A stretch of DNA of 6,469 nt from Candidatus Levyibacteriota bacterium (GTDB taxonomy: Bacteria > Patescibacteriota > Microgenomatia > Levybacterales > UBA12049), in the NCBI GenBank assembly GCA_023245515.1, contig JAHFKE010000062.1:1-6469 (forward strand). Direction: 5' to 3'. Every line of letters starts with the position of its first letter. Within the stretch, counting starts at the first letter, position 1. Both the position numbers and the translations under genes were made by a program. The notes beneath the pieces were generated by a model. The model had not been told where the DNA came from. It saw nothing but the letters and a program-made list of their open reading frames with translations, and did no database searches. Of this stretch, positions 1-4,531 are shown in pieces.

Positions 1-377
1 TTAAGAACCCTATATGCTTCTTTTAGAACTCTGTCTGAATTTGGAATATGCTCAAGAGTGCTGATTGAGAACACCGATCCATAACTATTATTCGCAAATG
101 GCAAATCCCTCGCATCCCCAAGGGTGAGATTTGTATATTTTTTCGTTTTTGAAGCAATATAGAGGTCCCGAGCACTCAGGTCAATTCCCATGTCGATCGG
201 CTCCTCGGCGTACGCTACAGCAAACTCCCCGAAGCCACACCCAATATCAAGTATTGGACGAGGCAATGATACTTCACCCAGATGCTTCGCTTCAACCGAC
301 CGCCACAAAGCCAATCCTAAAGGTCCAATCCGAAGATATCTACGAAAATATTTTTCTGCATTGCTAACCTTTTTCAT
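1..377 (-). CDS. Class I SAM-dependent methyltransferase, N-terminal 125 residues (runs off the left edge)
   Basis: The protein begins MKKVSNAEKYFRRY and shows the Rossmann methyltransferase order. Motif I is ILDIGCGFGEFA at residues 42-53 (SAM glycine loop), the acidic strand-2 motif is GIDLS at 64-68, and GDARDLPF at 87-94 precedes a strand-4 region ending STLEHIP (106-112) and a helix reaching YRVL. This is the Methyltransf_11/UbiE-like pattern. The C-terminal half, which sets substrate specificity, lies outside the window, so the substrate is unknown. Its place behind two glycosyltransferases suggests a role in surface-glycan or glycolipid modification (inference). The ATG at 377-375 is the first possible start, because the upstream in-frame codon at 386-384 is the TAG stop of the GT2 gene, 6 nt away. 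No Shine-Dalgarno site is visible, so translation may depend on reinitiation after GT2. The family call is firm; the role is not. Confidence 0.9.
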   Translation of the reverse strand, partial: MKKVSNAEKYFRRYLRIGPLGLALWRSVEAKHLGEVSLPRPILDIGCGFGEFAVAYAEEPIDMGIDLSARDLYIASKTKKYTNLTLGDARDLPFANNSYGSVFSISTLEHIPNSDRVLKEAYRVL

Positions 378-383
378 ACTACG

Positions 384-1088
384 CTAAGTAAAACTCAACC
401 TAACTATCGTCCAGAGTGCTTCTCTGACTTCTTTCCAATTAAGATTCGATTTCGTAATTGCTTCGAAGTGAAAATTAATTGGCACTTCTGAAAACTTCAA
501 TCTTTTTTTATAACAAATATAAGCTACCTCTGAGAGCACAATGTATCCTCGTGATTTTACCTCATGGGTAGTAATAAACTCAACTGCTTTTCTAGAATAA
601 CACCTAAATCCATTCGTATAATCACTGATGGGTATATGGAGTAAAAGCTTTGCAAATGTATTTATAGAGAAGCTCATCAGCTTCCTTTTAAGATTCCAAC
701 CTGTTATTTTTGATTCCGGTAAATACCTGGATGCTACTACTACGTCTGCCTTTTTACATTCCGCTACAAGTTCTTGTATATACTTTGGGTCATGACAAAG
801 ATCTGCATCCATCTCTATAAAATATTTTGCCTGCTTTCCCCTCAACGCTTCTTTAAACCCTGCAAGAACAGCCGAACCCCGTCCTCCTTTTGCTTTTCTA
901 ACAACAACTAATACTTTTTCTTTATTTTTAAACTTGGCTTGAATAAGCTTTGCTGTCTTATCCGGAGAATTATCATCAACGATAATTATTTTTGCCCGAG
1001 GAACTTCTTTCTGTATTTTCAGAATATTCTCTATAATTCCCTCCCTCGCATTATACGTAGGAATAACGACTACAATCTCACCATTCAT
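384..1088 (-). CDS. GT2 family glycosyltransferase, dolichyl-phosphate mannose synthase-like
   Basis: This 234-residue GT-A glycosyltransferase starts with the nucleotide-binding strand VVVIPTYNARE (6-16). It then has IIIVDDNSPDKT (34-45), the GGRGSAVLAGF helix (68-78), and the metal-binding DxD motif D94-A95-D96 followed by LCHDP (97-101). The TNGFRCYSR segment (158-166) matches the D-x-T-x-GFR acceptor-side motif of DPM1-type polyprenol-phosphate mannosyl- or glucosyltransferases. The length suits the soluble DPM1-like catalytic domain without a C-terminal membrane domain. By family it would transfer a hexose from GDP- or UDP-sugar to polyprenyl phosphate at the inner face of the membrane, giving a lipid-linked donor for GT-C enzymes; the sugar cannot be read from sequence. 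It lies 110 nt downstream of GT4 on the same strand and is followed after 6 nt by the methyltransferase. An A-rich run before the ATG is at best a weak ribosome binding site. It ends in TAG. Confidence 0.93.
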   Translation of the reverse strand: MNGEIVVVIPTYNAREGIIENILKIQKEVPRAKIIIVDDNSPDKTAKLIQAKFKNKEKVLVVVRKAKGGRGSAVLAGFKEALRGKQAKYFIEMDADLCHDPKYIQELVAECKKADVVVASRYLPESKITGWNLKRKLMSFSINTFAKLLLHIPISDYTNGFRCYSRKAVEFITTHEVKSRGYIVLSEVAYICYKKRLKFSEVPINFHFEAITKSNLNWKEVREALWTIVRLSFT

Positions 1089-1102
1089 AATTTTCTTTTT
1101 AT

Positions 1103-1133
1103 ATCATACTCACCCACATTTTGCACATATCAA
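1103..1133 (-). promoter_or_regulatory. Possible weak promoter for the GT2 gene
   Basis: Reading the minus strand, TTGATA (1133-1128) and TATGAT (1108-1103) are separated by 19 nt, which is longer than ideal. The predicted start would be near 1096, giving a leader of only about 8 nt before the GT2 ATG at 1088. The close geometry fits the better promoters in this window, but the spacing and A/T richness make a chance match possible. GT2 may instead be transcribed from the GT4 promoter. Confidence 0.35.
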
Positions 1134-1149
1134 ATCACCTATGCAGTAT

Positions 1150-1173
1150 CAACAATGCAACAATGCAACAATT
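1150..1173. repeat. 8-bp tandem repeat, three copies (CAACAATG)
   Basis: CAACAATG occurs at 1150-1157 and 1158-1165, followed by CAACAATT at 1166-1173. It lies in the GT4-GT2 intergenic region, four bases from the heptad-periodic tract at 1178-1205. Its period of 8 differs from the 7-bp period of the other tracts. Confidence 0.85.
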
Positions 1174-1177
1174 CACT

Positions 1178-1205
1178 CTAGCCCCTAGAACCTAGCCCCT
1201 AACCC
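1178..1205. repeat. Heptad-periodic tract at the 3' end of GT4
   Basis: Four consecutive 7-mers on the plus strand are CTAGCCC, CTAGAAC, CTAGCCC and CTAACCC. Units 1 and 3 are identical, and all start with CTA. The GT4 stop codon (TAG on the minus strand, 1201-1199) is the first part of the tract in transcription order, so the repeat begins where the gene ends. It cannot form a strong hairpin with a U tract, so it is not a standard intrinsic terminator. Confidence 0.8.
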
Positions 1206-2224
1206 TTCTCTTTCCACAACTCTAAATATAAATTAACCATCTCCTCCCAGGTTTGCTTACTTACCCACTTATATGCCTTATCCACCATTTCCTTTTCTTT
1301 TTTAGGATTTTTGAGAACCTCTTCTATTCTCTTTGCAATTCTTTCCGGACTACTTTCTATGATAATGAACTTAGCATAGGGAGCCATACATAGATAGTCT
1401 TCTTTCACCGGATTATCATAAACTGCGACTACTAATCTCCGAGATGCCATCGCTTCTAATATGGACAGGTATCTTGATACAAAAGCAAAATTATACTTTT
1501 TAAAATATCTTTCAGGATTTTTTTGAAAACCAATTGTCTTTATTTTTTTCCTCAGCAATCTTTTCTGCTCTCCATCGCCTATTACAAATAGTTCAAATTT
1601 GGGATATTTCTTCTTTAAAATCTCAAAAGCTTTTACATACTGTAGTACCCCCGTCTGCTCATCCAATCGCCCAAAAAAAAGAGCGGACTCTTTTCTAGGT
1701 TGTAGGTTGTAGGTTGTAGGTTGTAGAGCCACTGCGCCGTAAGAAACATAATCAGGCTTTGTCCCGTACCACTTTTTCATAAAGTCTCCGATACAAATAT
1801 TGCCCCACGACAATTTCTCTGAAAGTTTCCTGACAACAATTGCGCTTTTTCTGATTGGATAACTCTCATACCCATGAAAGGTCGTGTAGACACGTTTGCT
1901 GGGGTAGAGAAAACGAAATGGGAGATACCAGAAGAAGACATCATGACAGTGAACTATGTCAGCACTTTGAATTACCTCTCTTAGTTTCCACAAACTTTTC
2001 CAAATGCGAAATTTCTTGAACCAGTTGTCTTTACCAGTCTCAACTCTAATCATCTCAATCCCTTCTGTCCTACCCTTGATACTCCTGATAACCCTTGGTG
2101 ATTCCTCCGTCACCACAATCACCCTGTGCCCCCTCTTGACCAAGCGCTTACCAACCTCCATCACGTGCTTTTCTACACCACCAATAAGGGGGTGAAACCT
2201 ACGAGATAAAAATAGAATTGTCAT
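1199..2224 (-). CDS. GT4 family glycosyltransferase (GT-B fold) with an in-frame heptamer repeat
   Basis: The chosen start is the ATG at 2224-2222, giving 341 residues that open MTILFLSRRFHPLIGGVEKH, the usual GT4 N-terminus with its GG-V-E/H loop. A longer reading from a TTG at 2260 is rejected because that TTG is the promoter -35 box. The N-terminal domain includes ADIVHCHD and a TTFHGYE segment. The C-terminal domain has LFFGRLDEQTGV, LFVIGDGE and YLSILEAMASRRLVVAVYDN. Two usual GT4 hallmarks are altered: the lysine of the R...K donor-phosphate pair is replaced in EQTG, and the first glutamate of the E-x7-E motif is a valine. Residues about 167-177 (LQPTTYNLQP) come from a 7-bp tandem repeat at the junction of the two domains. 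By family it transfers a sugar from a nucleotide- or lipid-linked donor to a surface polysaccharide or glycolipid. The donor and acceptor are unknown. Confidence 0.9.
   Translation of the reverse strand: MTILFLSRRFHPLIGGVEKHVMEVGKRLVKRGHRVIVVTEESPRVIRSIKGRTEGIEMIRVETGKDNWFKKFRIWKSLWKLREVIQSADIVHCHDVFFWYLPFRFLYPSKRVYTTFHGYESYPIRKSAIVVRKLSEKLSWGNICIGDFMKKWYGTKPDYVSYGAVALQPTTYNLQPRKESALFFGRLDEQTGVLQYVKAFEILKKKYPKFELFVIGDGEQKRLLRKKIKTIGFQKNPERYFKKYNFAFVSRYLSILEAMASRRLVVAVYDNPVKEDYLCMAPYAKFIIIESSPERIAKRIEEVLKNPKKEKEMVDKAYKWVSKQTWEEMVNLYLELWKEKG
1696..1726. repeat. Perfect heptanucleotide tandem repeat inside the GT4 coding region
   Basis: TAGGTTG is repeated four times without error at 1696-1723, followed by a partial unit TAG. 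On the coding (minus) strand the unit reads CTACAAC. Because 7 is not a multiple of 3, three units encode the seven-residue cycle LQPTTYN, and that cycle is stop-free in every frame of the coding strand. The opposite strand would read TAG in every frame. A gain or loss of one or two units would shift the GT4 reading frame. Confidence 0.95.
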
Positions 2225-2231
2225 GATGCAT

Positions 2232-2260
2232 ATTCTATATTTTTTATGCCTCGTTGACAA
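2232..2260 (-). promoter_or_regulatory. Sigma70-type promoter of GT4, apparently leaderless
   Basis: On the minus strand, TTGTCA (2260-2255, 5 of 6 consensus matches) and TAGAAT (2237-2232, 5 of 6) are separated by exactly 17 nt. The predicted transcription start falls at 2225-2224, on the A of the GT4 ATG or one base before it. No Shine-Dalgarno sequence exists upstream of that ATG, which fits a leaderless mRNA. Confidence 0.75.
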
Positions 2261-2281
2261 ATAATTAGCAACTGAGATAAT
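2254..2281 (+). promoter_or_regulatory. Sigma70-type promoter of lepB, apparently leaderless, sharing its -35 with the GT4 promoter
   Basis: A perfect TTGACA (2254-2259) is followed after 16 nt by GATAAT (2276-2281, 5 of 6 matches). Counting seven bases on places the transcription start at 2288, exactly the A of the lepB ATG. No Shine-Dalgarno site precedes that ATG. The heptamer TTGACAA at 2254-2260 supplies the -35 for both divergent promoters, offset by one base. Confidence 0.75.
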
Positions 2282-2287
2282 GGATGC

Positions 2288-2857
2288 ATGGAGTTTTTAA
2301 AGAAGGCATACTTTTTTGCATTGGATTTTATGCAAACCATCCTTCTTGCAGCATCTGTTTTTCTCGTAATATACATTTTCCTTTTTAGGCCTTTCCAGAT
2401 AAGCGGTGAATCCATGTATCCCACCTTTAAAAACAAAGAGTACGTCTTGACCAATCTCATAAGCCTGAGGCTAGGAGACCTGAAGCACGGAGATGTTATC
2501 GTATTTAAAGCTCCTACCGACAATGAGAAAGACTTCATTAAACGCGTTATTGGTCTTCCGGGAGATAGGGTATTTCTTAAGGAGGGCTTCGTCTACGTCA
2601 ATGACGTAAAACTGAATGAAAACGCATATCTTGGACCTGACGTGAGAACATATGGAGGCAGCTTCTTGAAAGAAAAAGAACCCGTGGTGGTACCAGAGGG
2701 AGAGTGTCTAGTTATGGGAGATAACCGTCCTTTTAGTTCTGATTCACGAGAATGGGGATTTCTTAAAAGAAAAGAGATTATTGGAAAATCTTTTCTTGTG
2801 TACTGGCCGATTAATAAGATGCGAGGTGTTACAAACCCCTTCCCCAATCAGAAGTAA
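2288..2857 (+). CDS. lepB: Signal peptidase I
   Basis: This 189-residue membrane protease removes signal peptides from proteins exported by Sec or Tat, acting on the outer face of the cytoplasmic membrane. One N-terminal transmembrane helix (about 16-33) is followed by the catalytic box SGESMYPT (39-46), with Ser42 as nucleophile. The second box KDFIKRVIGLPGD (81-93) has Lys85 as the general base. A YVNDVKLNE segment follows at 103-111, and the C-terminal box GDNRPFSSDSREWG lies at 144-157. All the essential boxes are intact and the length is typical of short Gram-positive-type SipS enzymes, so it should be active. It is a single-gene unit, divergent from GT4 and convergent with parB (56 nt apart). 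The ATG at 2288 is preceded by no Shine-Dalgarno site and coincides with the predicted transcription start. The stop codon lies in a short 7-bp repeat. Confidence 0.96.
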   Translation: MEFLKKAYFFALDFMQTILLAASVFLVIYIFLFRPFQISGESMYPTFKNKEYVLTNLISLRLGDLKHGDVIVFKAPTDNEKDFIKRVIGLPGDRVFLKEGFVYVNDVKLNENAYLGPDVRTYGGSFLKEKEPVVVPEGECLVMGDNRPFSSDSREWGFLKRKEIIGKSFLVYWPINKMRGVTNPFPNQK

Positions 2858-2870
2858 GAAGTAATTAAAT
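2850..2870. repeat. Short heptad-periodic tract at the lepB stop codon
   Basis: AGAAGTA occurs twice in tandem at 2850-2856 and 2857-2863, followed by the A/T-rich 7-mer ATTAAAT. The lepB TAA (2855-2857) spans the junction of the first two units. The first two units are certain; including the third as a diverged unit is a judgement. Confidence 0.55.
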
Positions 2871-2881
2871 TATACGTTTTC

Positions 2882-2916
2882 CTTAATTCCTAGTTCTAGA
2901 TTCTTAATTCTCGTTA
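2882..2916. repeat. Heptad-periodic tract at the 3' end of parB
   Basis: Five successive 7-mers are CTTAATT, CCTAGTT, CTAGATT, CTTAATT and CTCGTTA. Units 1 and 4 are identical, each unit starts with C, and the first four end in TT. The parB stop codon (TTA on the plus strand, 2914-2916) closes the last unit. With the tract at 2850-2870 it fills most of the lepB-parB convergent gap, which holds no recognisable terminator hairpin. Confidence 0.65.
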
Positions 2917-3735
2917 CTTGGTGAGGATTTCGTGGATTAATTTAAGCTTTTCACTTGTAACGTCGGGGCTTCCCTTTACGACTATTGTTACGCGCGCCAA
3001 TTTACTTGACTGGAAAATGGAAACTTTATGAAAGGTGAGCTTTTCCTCAATCTCTTTGGCCATTTGATCCTGCTCAGGCACCCAAAGCTGGTCCCTCTCA
3101 CCTGGCGGCTCTTTCTTTTGTACGTCACCTTTTATCTTACGGGCTAACTCTTCTGTCTGTCTTACAGTGTAGTTATCACGAAGGATCGTCTTAAAGACCT
3201 CAAGCATAAGCTTCTGCTCGCCCAAAGAAAGAAGCGGCCTTACATGACCTTCAGTAATGACCCCTGCAACAAGCGCGTCTTTTATAGCATCAGGCAAAGA
3301 AAGAAGACGTATGGTATTAGAAACAGCAGGAACACTTTTTCCTACTCTCTTTGCAACTTCAGTCGTGCCTAATCCAAATTCATCAATGAGCCTCCTATAT
3401 GCCAGGCCTTTCTCAATAGGATTTAGGTCTTCACGCTGAATATTTTCTACAATCGACATTTCAAGCATTCTCTGAGGAGTAGTTTGCTTAACGACCACGG
3501 GTACCTTCTGCAAGCCTAAAATCTTTGCTGCGCGCCAGCGCCTCTCCCCTGCTATGATCTGATACCCTGCGGGCGTATCTGCTACGACGATTGGCTCTAG
3601 AATGCCTTGTTCACGAATAGACTCAACGAGGTCCGTTAGAGAGTCAGGGGTGATAACACCACGAGGCTGTAAGGGGTTAGATTGGAGCTGGTTAGGCTCC
3701 AACTCATAAAGTTTGTCGATACTCTGATTATCCAT
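2914..3735 (-). CDS. parB: Chromosome partitioning protein ParB (Spo0J family)
   Basis: This 273-residue ParB binds parS sites and spreads as a CTP-dependent clamp to organise the origin region for ParA-driven segregation. The N-terminal ParB/Srx domain has NPLQPRG (20-26), GERRWRAAK (63-71) and the ENIQRED segment (97-103), which together form the CTP pocket in the family. The helix-turn-helix follows at about 122-148 with VAKRVGKSVPAVSNTIRLL. A linker rich in charged residues leads to a short C-terminal dimerisation domain ending HEILTK. The length is normal. Its ATG lies inside the end of rpmA (8-nt overlap) with GAGG six bases upstream, so translation is likely coupled to rpmA. No parA gene is in the window, and I saw no match to the consensus parS palindrome. 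Confidence 0.96.
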   Translation of the reverse strand: MDNQSIDKLYELEPNQLQSNPLQPRGVITPDSLTDLVESIREQGILEPIVVADTPAGYQIIAGERRWRAAKILGLQKVPVVVKQTTPQRMLEMSIVENIQREDLNPIEKGLAYRRLIDEFGLGTTEVAKRVGKSVPAVSNTIRLLSLPDAIKDALVAGVITEGHVRPLLSLGEQKLMLEVFKTILRDNYTVRQTEELARKIKGDVQKKEPPGERDQLWVPEQDQMAKEIEEKLTFHKVSIFQSSKLARVTIVVKGSPDVTSEKLKLIHEILTK

Positions 3736-3979
3736 GAATTACCTCAATGAATTTTTTACCTTTGAGAGTCTTGAAATTAACTATGCCAGCTATAAGCGAA
3801 AATAGCGTGTAGTCTTTCCCCATCGAGACACCATCCCCAGGAAAGAACTTTGTTCCTTTTTGACGTACCAAGATGTTGCCTGGATTGGCTTTTGAACCGC
3901 CATAGATTTTTACTCCCAGACGTTTTGCTCTCGAATCTCTATTTCCCTTAACTGAACCTTGTGCTTTTGTATGTGCCAT
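3728..3979 (-). CDS. rpmA: 50S ribosomal protein bL27
   Basis: This 83-residue protein is a component of the large subunit whose N-terminal tail reaches the peptidyl-transferase centre. It starts MAHTKAQGSVKGNRDS and continues with AKRLGVKIYGG, ILVRQKGTKFFPG and GKDYTLFSL, all matching the bL27 fold. The tail AHTKAQGS differs at two places from the common AHKKAGGS, and the segment KGNRDS replaces the usual NGRDS. There is no N-terminal extension of the Firmicutes kind that needs Prp cleavage. The start is supported by AAGGAG eight bases upstream. It has its own promoter at 4015-4043, separate from rplU, and overlaps parB by 8 nt at its 3' end. Confidence 0.97.
   Translation of the reverse strand: MAHTKAQGSVKGNRDSRAKRLGVKIYGGSKANPGNILVRQKGTKFFPGDGVSMGKDYTLFSLIAGIVNFKTLKGKKFIEVIHG
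3736..3746 (-). promoter_or_regulatory. Shine-Dalgarno site of parB, inside the rpmA 3' end
   Basis: On the minus strand the sequence TTGAGGTAATTC lies directly before the parB ATG at 3735, with GAGG six bases from the start codon. It is contained in the last codons of rpmA. This supports the chosen parB start and coupled translation. Confidence 0.7.
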
Positions 3980-3993
3980 ATGATTATCTCCTT
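3980..3993 (-). promoter_or_regulatory. Shine-Dalgarno site of rpmA
   Basis: AAGGAG on the minus strand is separated by eight bases (ATAATCAT) from the rpmA ATG. It is the strongest ribosome binding site in the window and contrasts with GT4, lepB, rplU and purA, which have none. Confidence 0.85.
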
Positions 3994-4000
3994 ATTTTTA

Positions 4001-4021
4001 TTACAATTTTACTTATTGTAA
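4001..4021. repeat. Inverted repeat over the rpmA -10 box and transcription start
   Basis: The perfect 7-bp arms TTACAAT (4001-4007) and ATTGTAA (4015-4021) are separated by seven bases. One arm contains the rpmA -10 box and the other lies just downstream of the predicted start at 4008. It could be an operator for a dimeric repressor. Because transcription starts within the centre, it would not form a hairpin in the mRNA. The arms are A/T-rich, so chance is possible. Confidence 0.6.
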
Positions 4022-4043
4022 AACCGCTAGAATGCTATGTCAA
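4015..4043 (-). promoter_or_regulatory. Sigma70-type promoter of rpmA-parB
   Basis: On the minus strand, a perfect TTGACA (4043-4038) and TACAAT (4020-4015, 5 of 6) are separated by exactly 17 nt. The predicted start near 4008 gives a leader of about 29 nt carrying the rpmA Shine-Dalgarno site. This is a conventional leadered promoter, and it indicates that rpmA-parB can be transcribed independently of rplU. Confidence 0.8.
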
Positions 4044-4057
4044 GCAATCTAAGATTT

Positions 4058-4078
4058 TAAATTGTAAATTGAAAATTA
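4058..4078. repeat. Heptad-periodic tract at the 3' end of rplU
   Basis: TAAATTG occurs twice in tandem (4058-4064, 4065-4071), followed by AAAATTA (4072-4078). The rplU stop codon (TTA on the plus strand) is the last three bases of the tract. It is pure A/T apart from one G per unit and forms no stable hairpin. Confidence 0.6.
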
Positions 4079-4450
4079 TTCTGTAGTCTTCTTAGTTTCA
4101 GCCTTAGACTTAGCTGCTTTTGCTCCTCCAGCTACAATACTCGTAACCTCTAATCTAGTGAGCTGAGCTCTAAACCCCATTACCCTTCTGTATCGTGCCT
4201 TAGCTTTAAACTTTGCCACACGAATCTTATCACCCTGTTTCTGCTCAAGCACCTTGGCTACAACAGAAACACTTGCAACGCGGGGATTACCGATTTGAGC
4301 ACCTGCTGCACCTGAAGCCTCTGTATAAAGAAGAACTTCATCAAAAACGTGGTTTGCACCGACTTCAGCCTTCAGCTTATCAACCTCTATAACAGACCCT
4401 TCCGAAACCTTATACTGCTTCCCGCCGGTCTTCATAACTACATATTTCAT
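4076..4450 (-). CDS. rplU: 50S ribosomal protein bL21
   Basis: From the ATG at 4450 this is a 124-residue protein that binds 23S rRNA in the large subunit. It opens MKYVVMKTGGKQYKVSEG, the standard bL21 start, and its core ends with the RNA-binding stretch DKIRVAKFKAKARYRRVMGF and the strand LTRLEVTSI. It is about 20 residues longer than the E. coli protein because of a C-terminal tail rich in Ala, Lys and Thr, which resembles the tails seen on ribosomal proteins in several lineages. An alternative ATG three codons upstream (4459) is rejected: it overlaps the perfect TATAAT box, and the family N-terminus starts at the second ATG. No Shine-Dalgarno site is present, and the predicted transcript starts at the A of the ATG or one base before it. 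Confidence 0.97.
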   Translation of the reverse strand: MKYVVMKTGGKQYKVSEGSVIEVDKLKAEVGANHVFDEVLLYTEASGAAGAQIGNPRVASVSVVAKVLEQKQGDKIRVAKFKAKARYRRVMGFRAQLTRLEVTSIVAGGAKAAKSKAETKKTTE

Positions 4451-4457
4451 ACATGTC

Positions 4458-4486
4458 ATTATATCAGACTATTCGACCTTCAGCAA
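4458..4486 (-). promoter_or_regulatory. Extended -10 promoter of rplU, apparently leaderless
   Basis: On the minus strand, TGATATAAT gives a perfect TATAAT (4463-4458) with the TGn extension. TTGCTG (4486-4481), only 3 of 6 matches, lies 17 nt upstream, which is acceptable for an extended -10 promoter. The predicted start is at 4451-4450, at the rplU ATG. Confidence 0.7.
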
Positions 4487-4490
4487 CTCC

Positions 4491-4519
4491 TTTACAAGGA
4501 TAAATTATTCCAGTATTAT
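4491..4519 (+). promoter_or_regulatory. Sigma70-type promoter of purA with a very short leader
   Basis: TTTACA (4491-4496, 5 of 6) and TATTAT (4514-4519, 5 of 6) are separated by exactly 17 nt. The predicted start near 4526 leaves about 6 nt before the ATG at 4532, too little for a Shine-Dalgarno site. It is divergent from the rplU promoter; their -35 boxes are four bases apart, so the two polymerases would compete for space. Confidence 0.7.
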
Positions 4520-4531
4520 TAGAAGCGTTTG

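Noticed and set aside
131..387. Two plus-strand open frames (131-367 and 190-387)
   Set aside because: They lie antisense to the methyltransferase, whose motifs are unmistakable, and their translations show no family features.
1178..1726. The short tandem repeats as a CRISPR array
   Set aside because: Units of 7-8 bp are contiguous with no spacers of 25-40 bp, and no cas genes are present.
2225..2260. An N-terminal extension of GT4 beginning at a TTG at 2260
   Set aside because: The TTG is the -35 box, the extra 12 residues do not resemble the family, and the ATG at 2224 fits the GT4 N-terminus and the predicted transcript start.
2221..2538. A minus-strand open frame over the lepB 5' half and the promoter region
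   Set aside because: It is a shadow of lepB, covers both divergent promoters and has no recognisable protein motif.
2858..2913. A rho-independent terminator between convergent lepB and parB
   Set aside because: Only short A/T palindromes such as TAATT-A-AATTA are found; there is no GC-rich stem with a T run.
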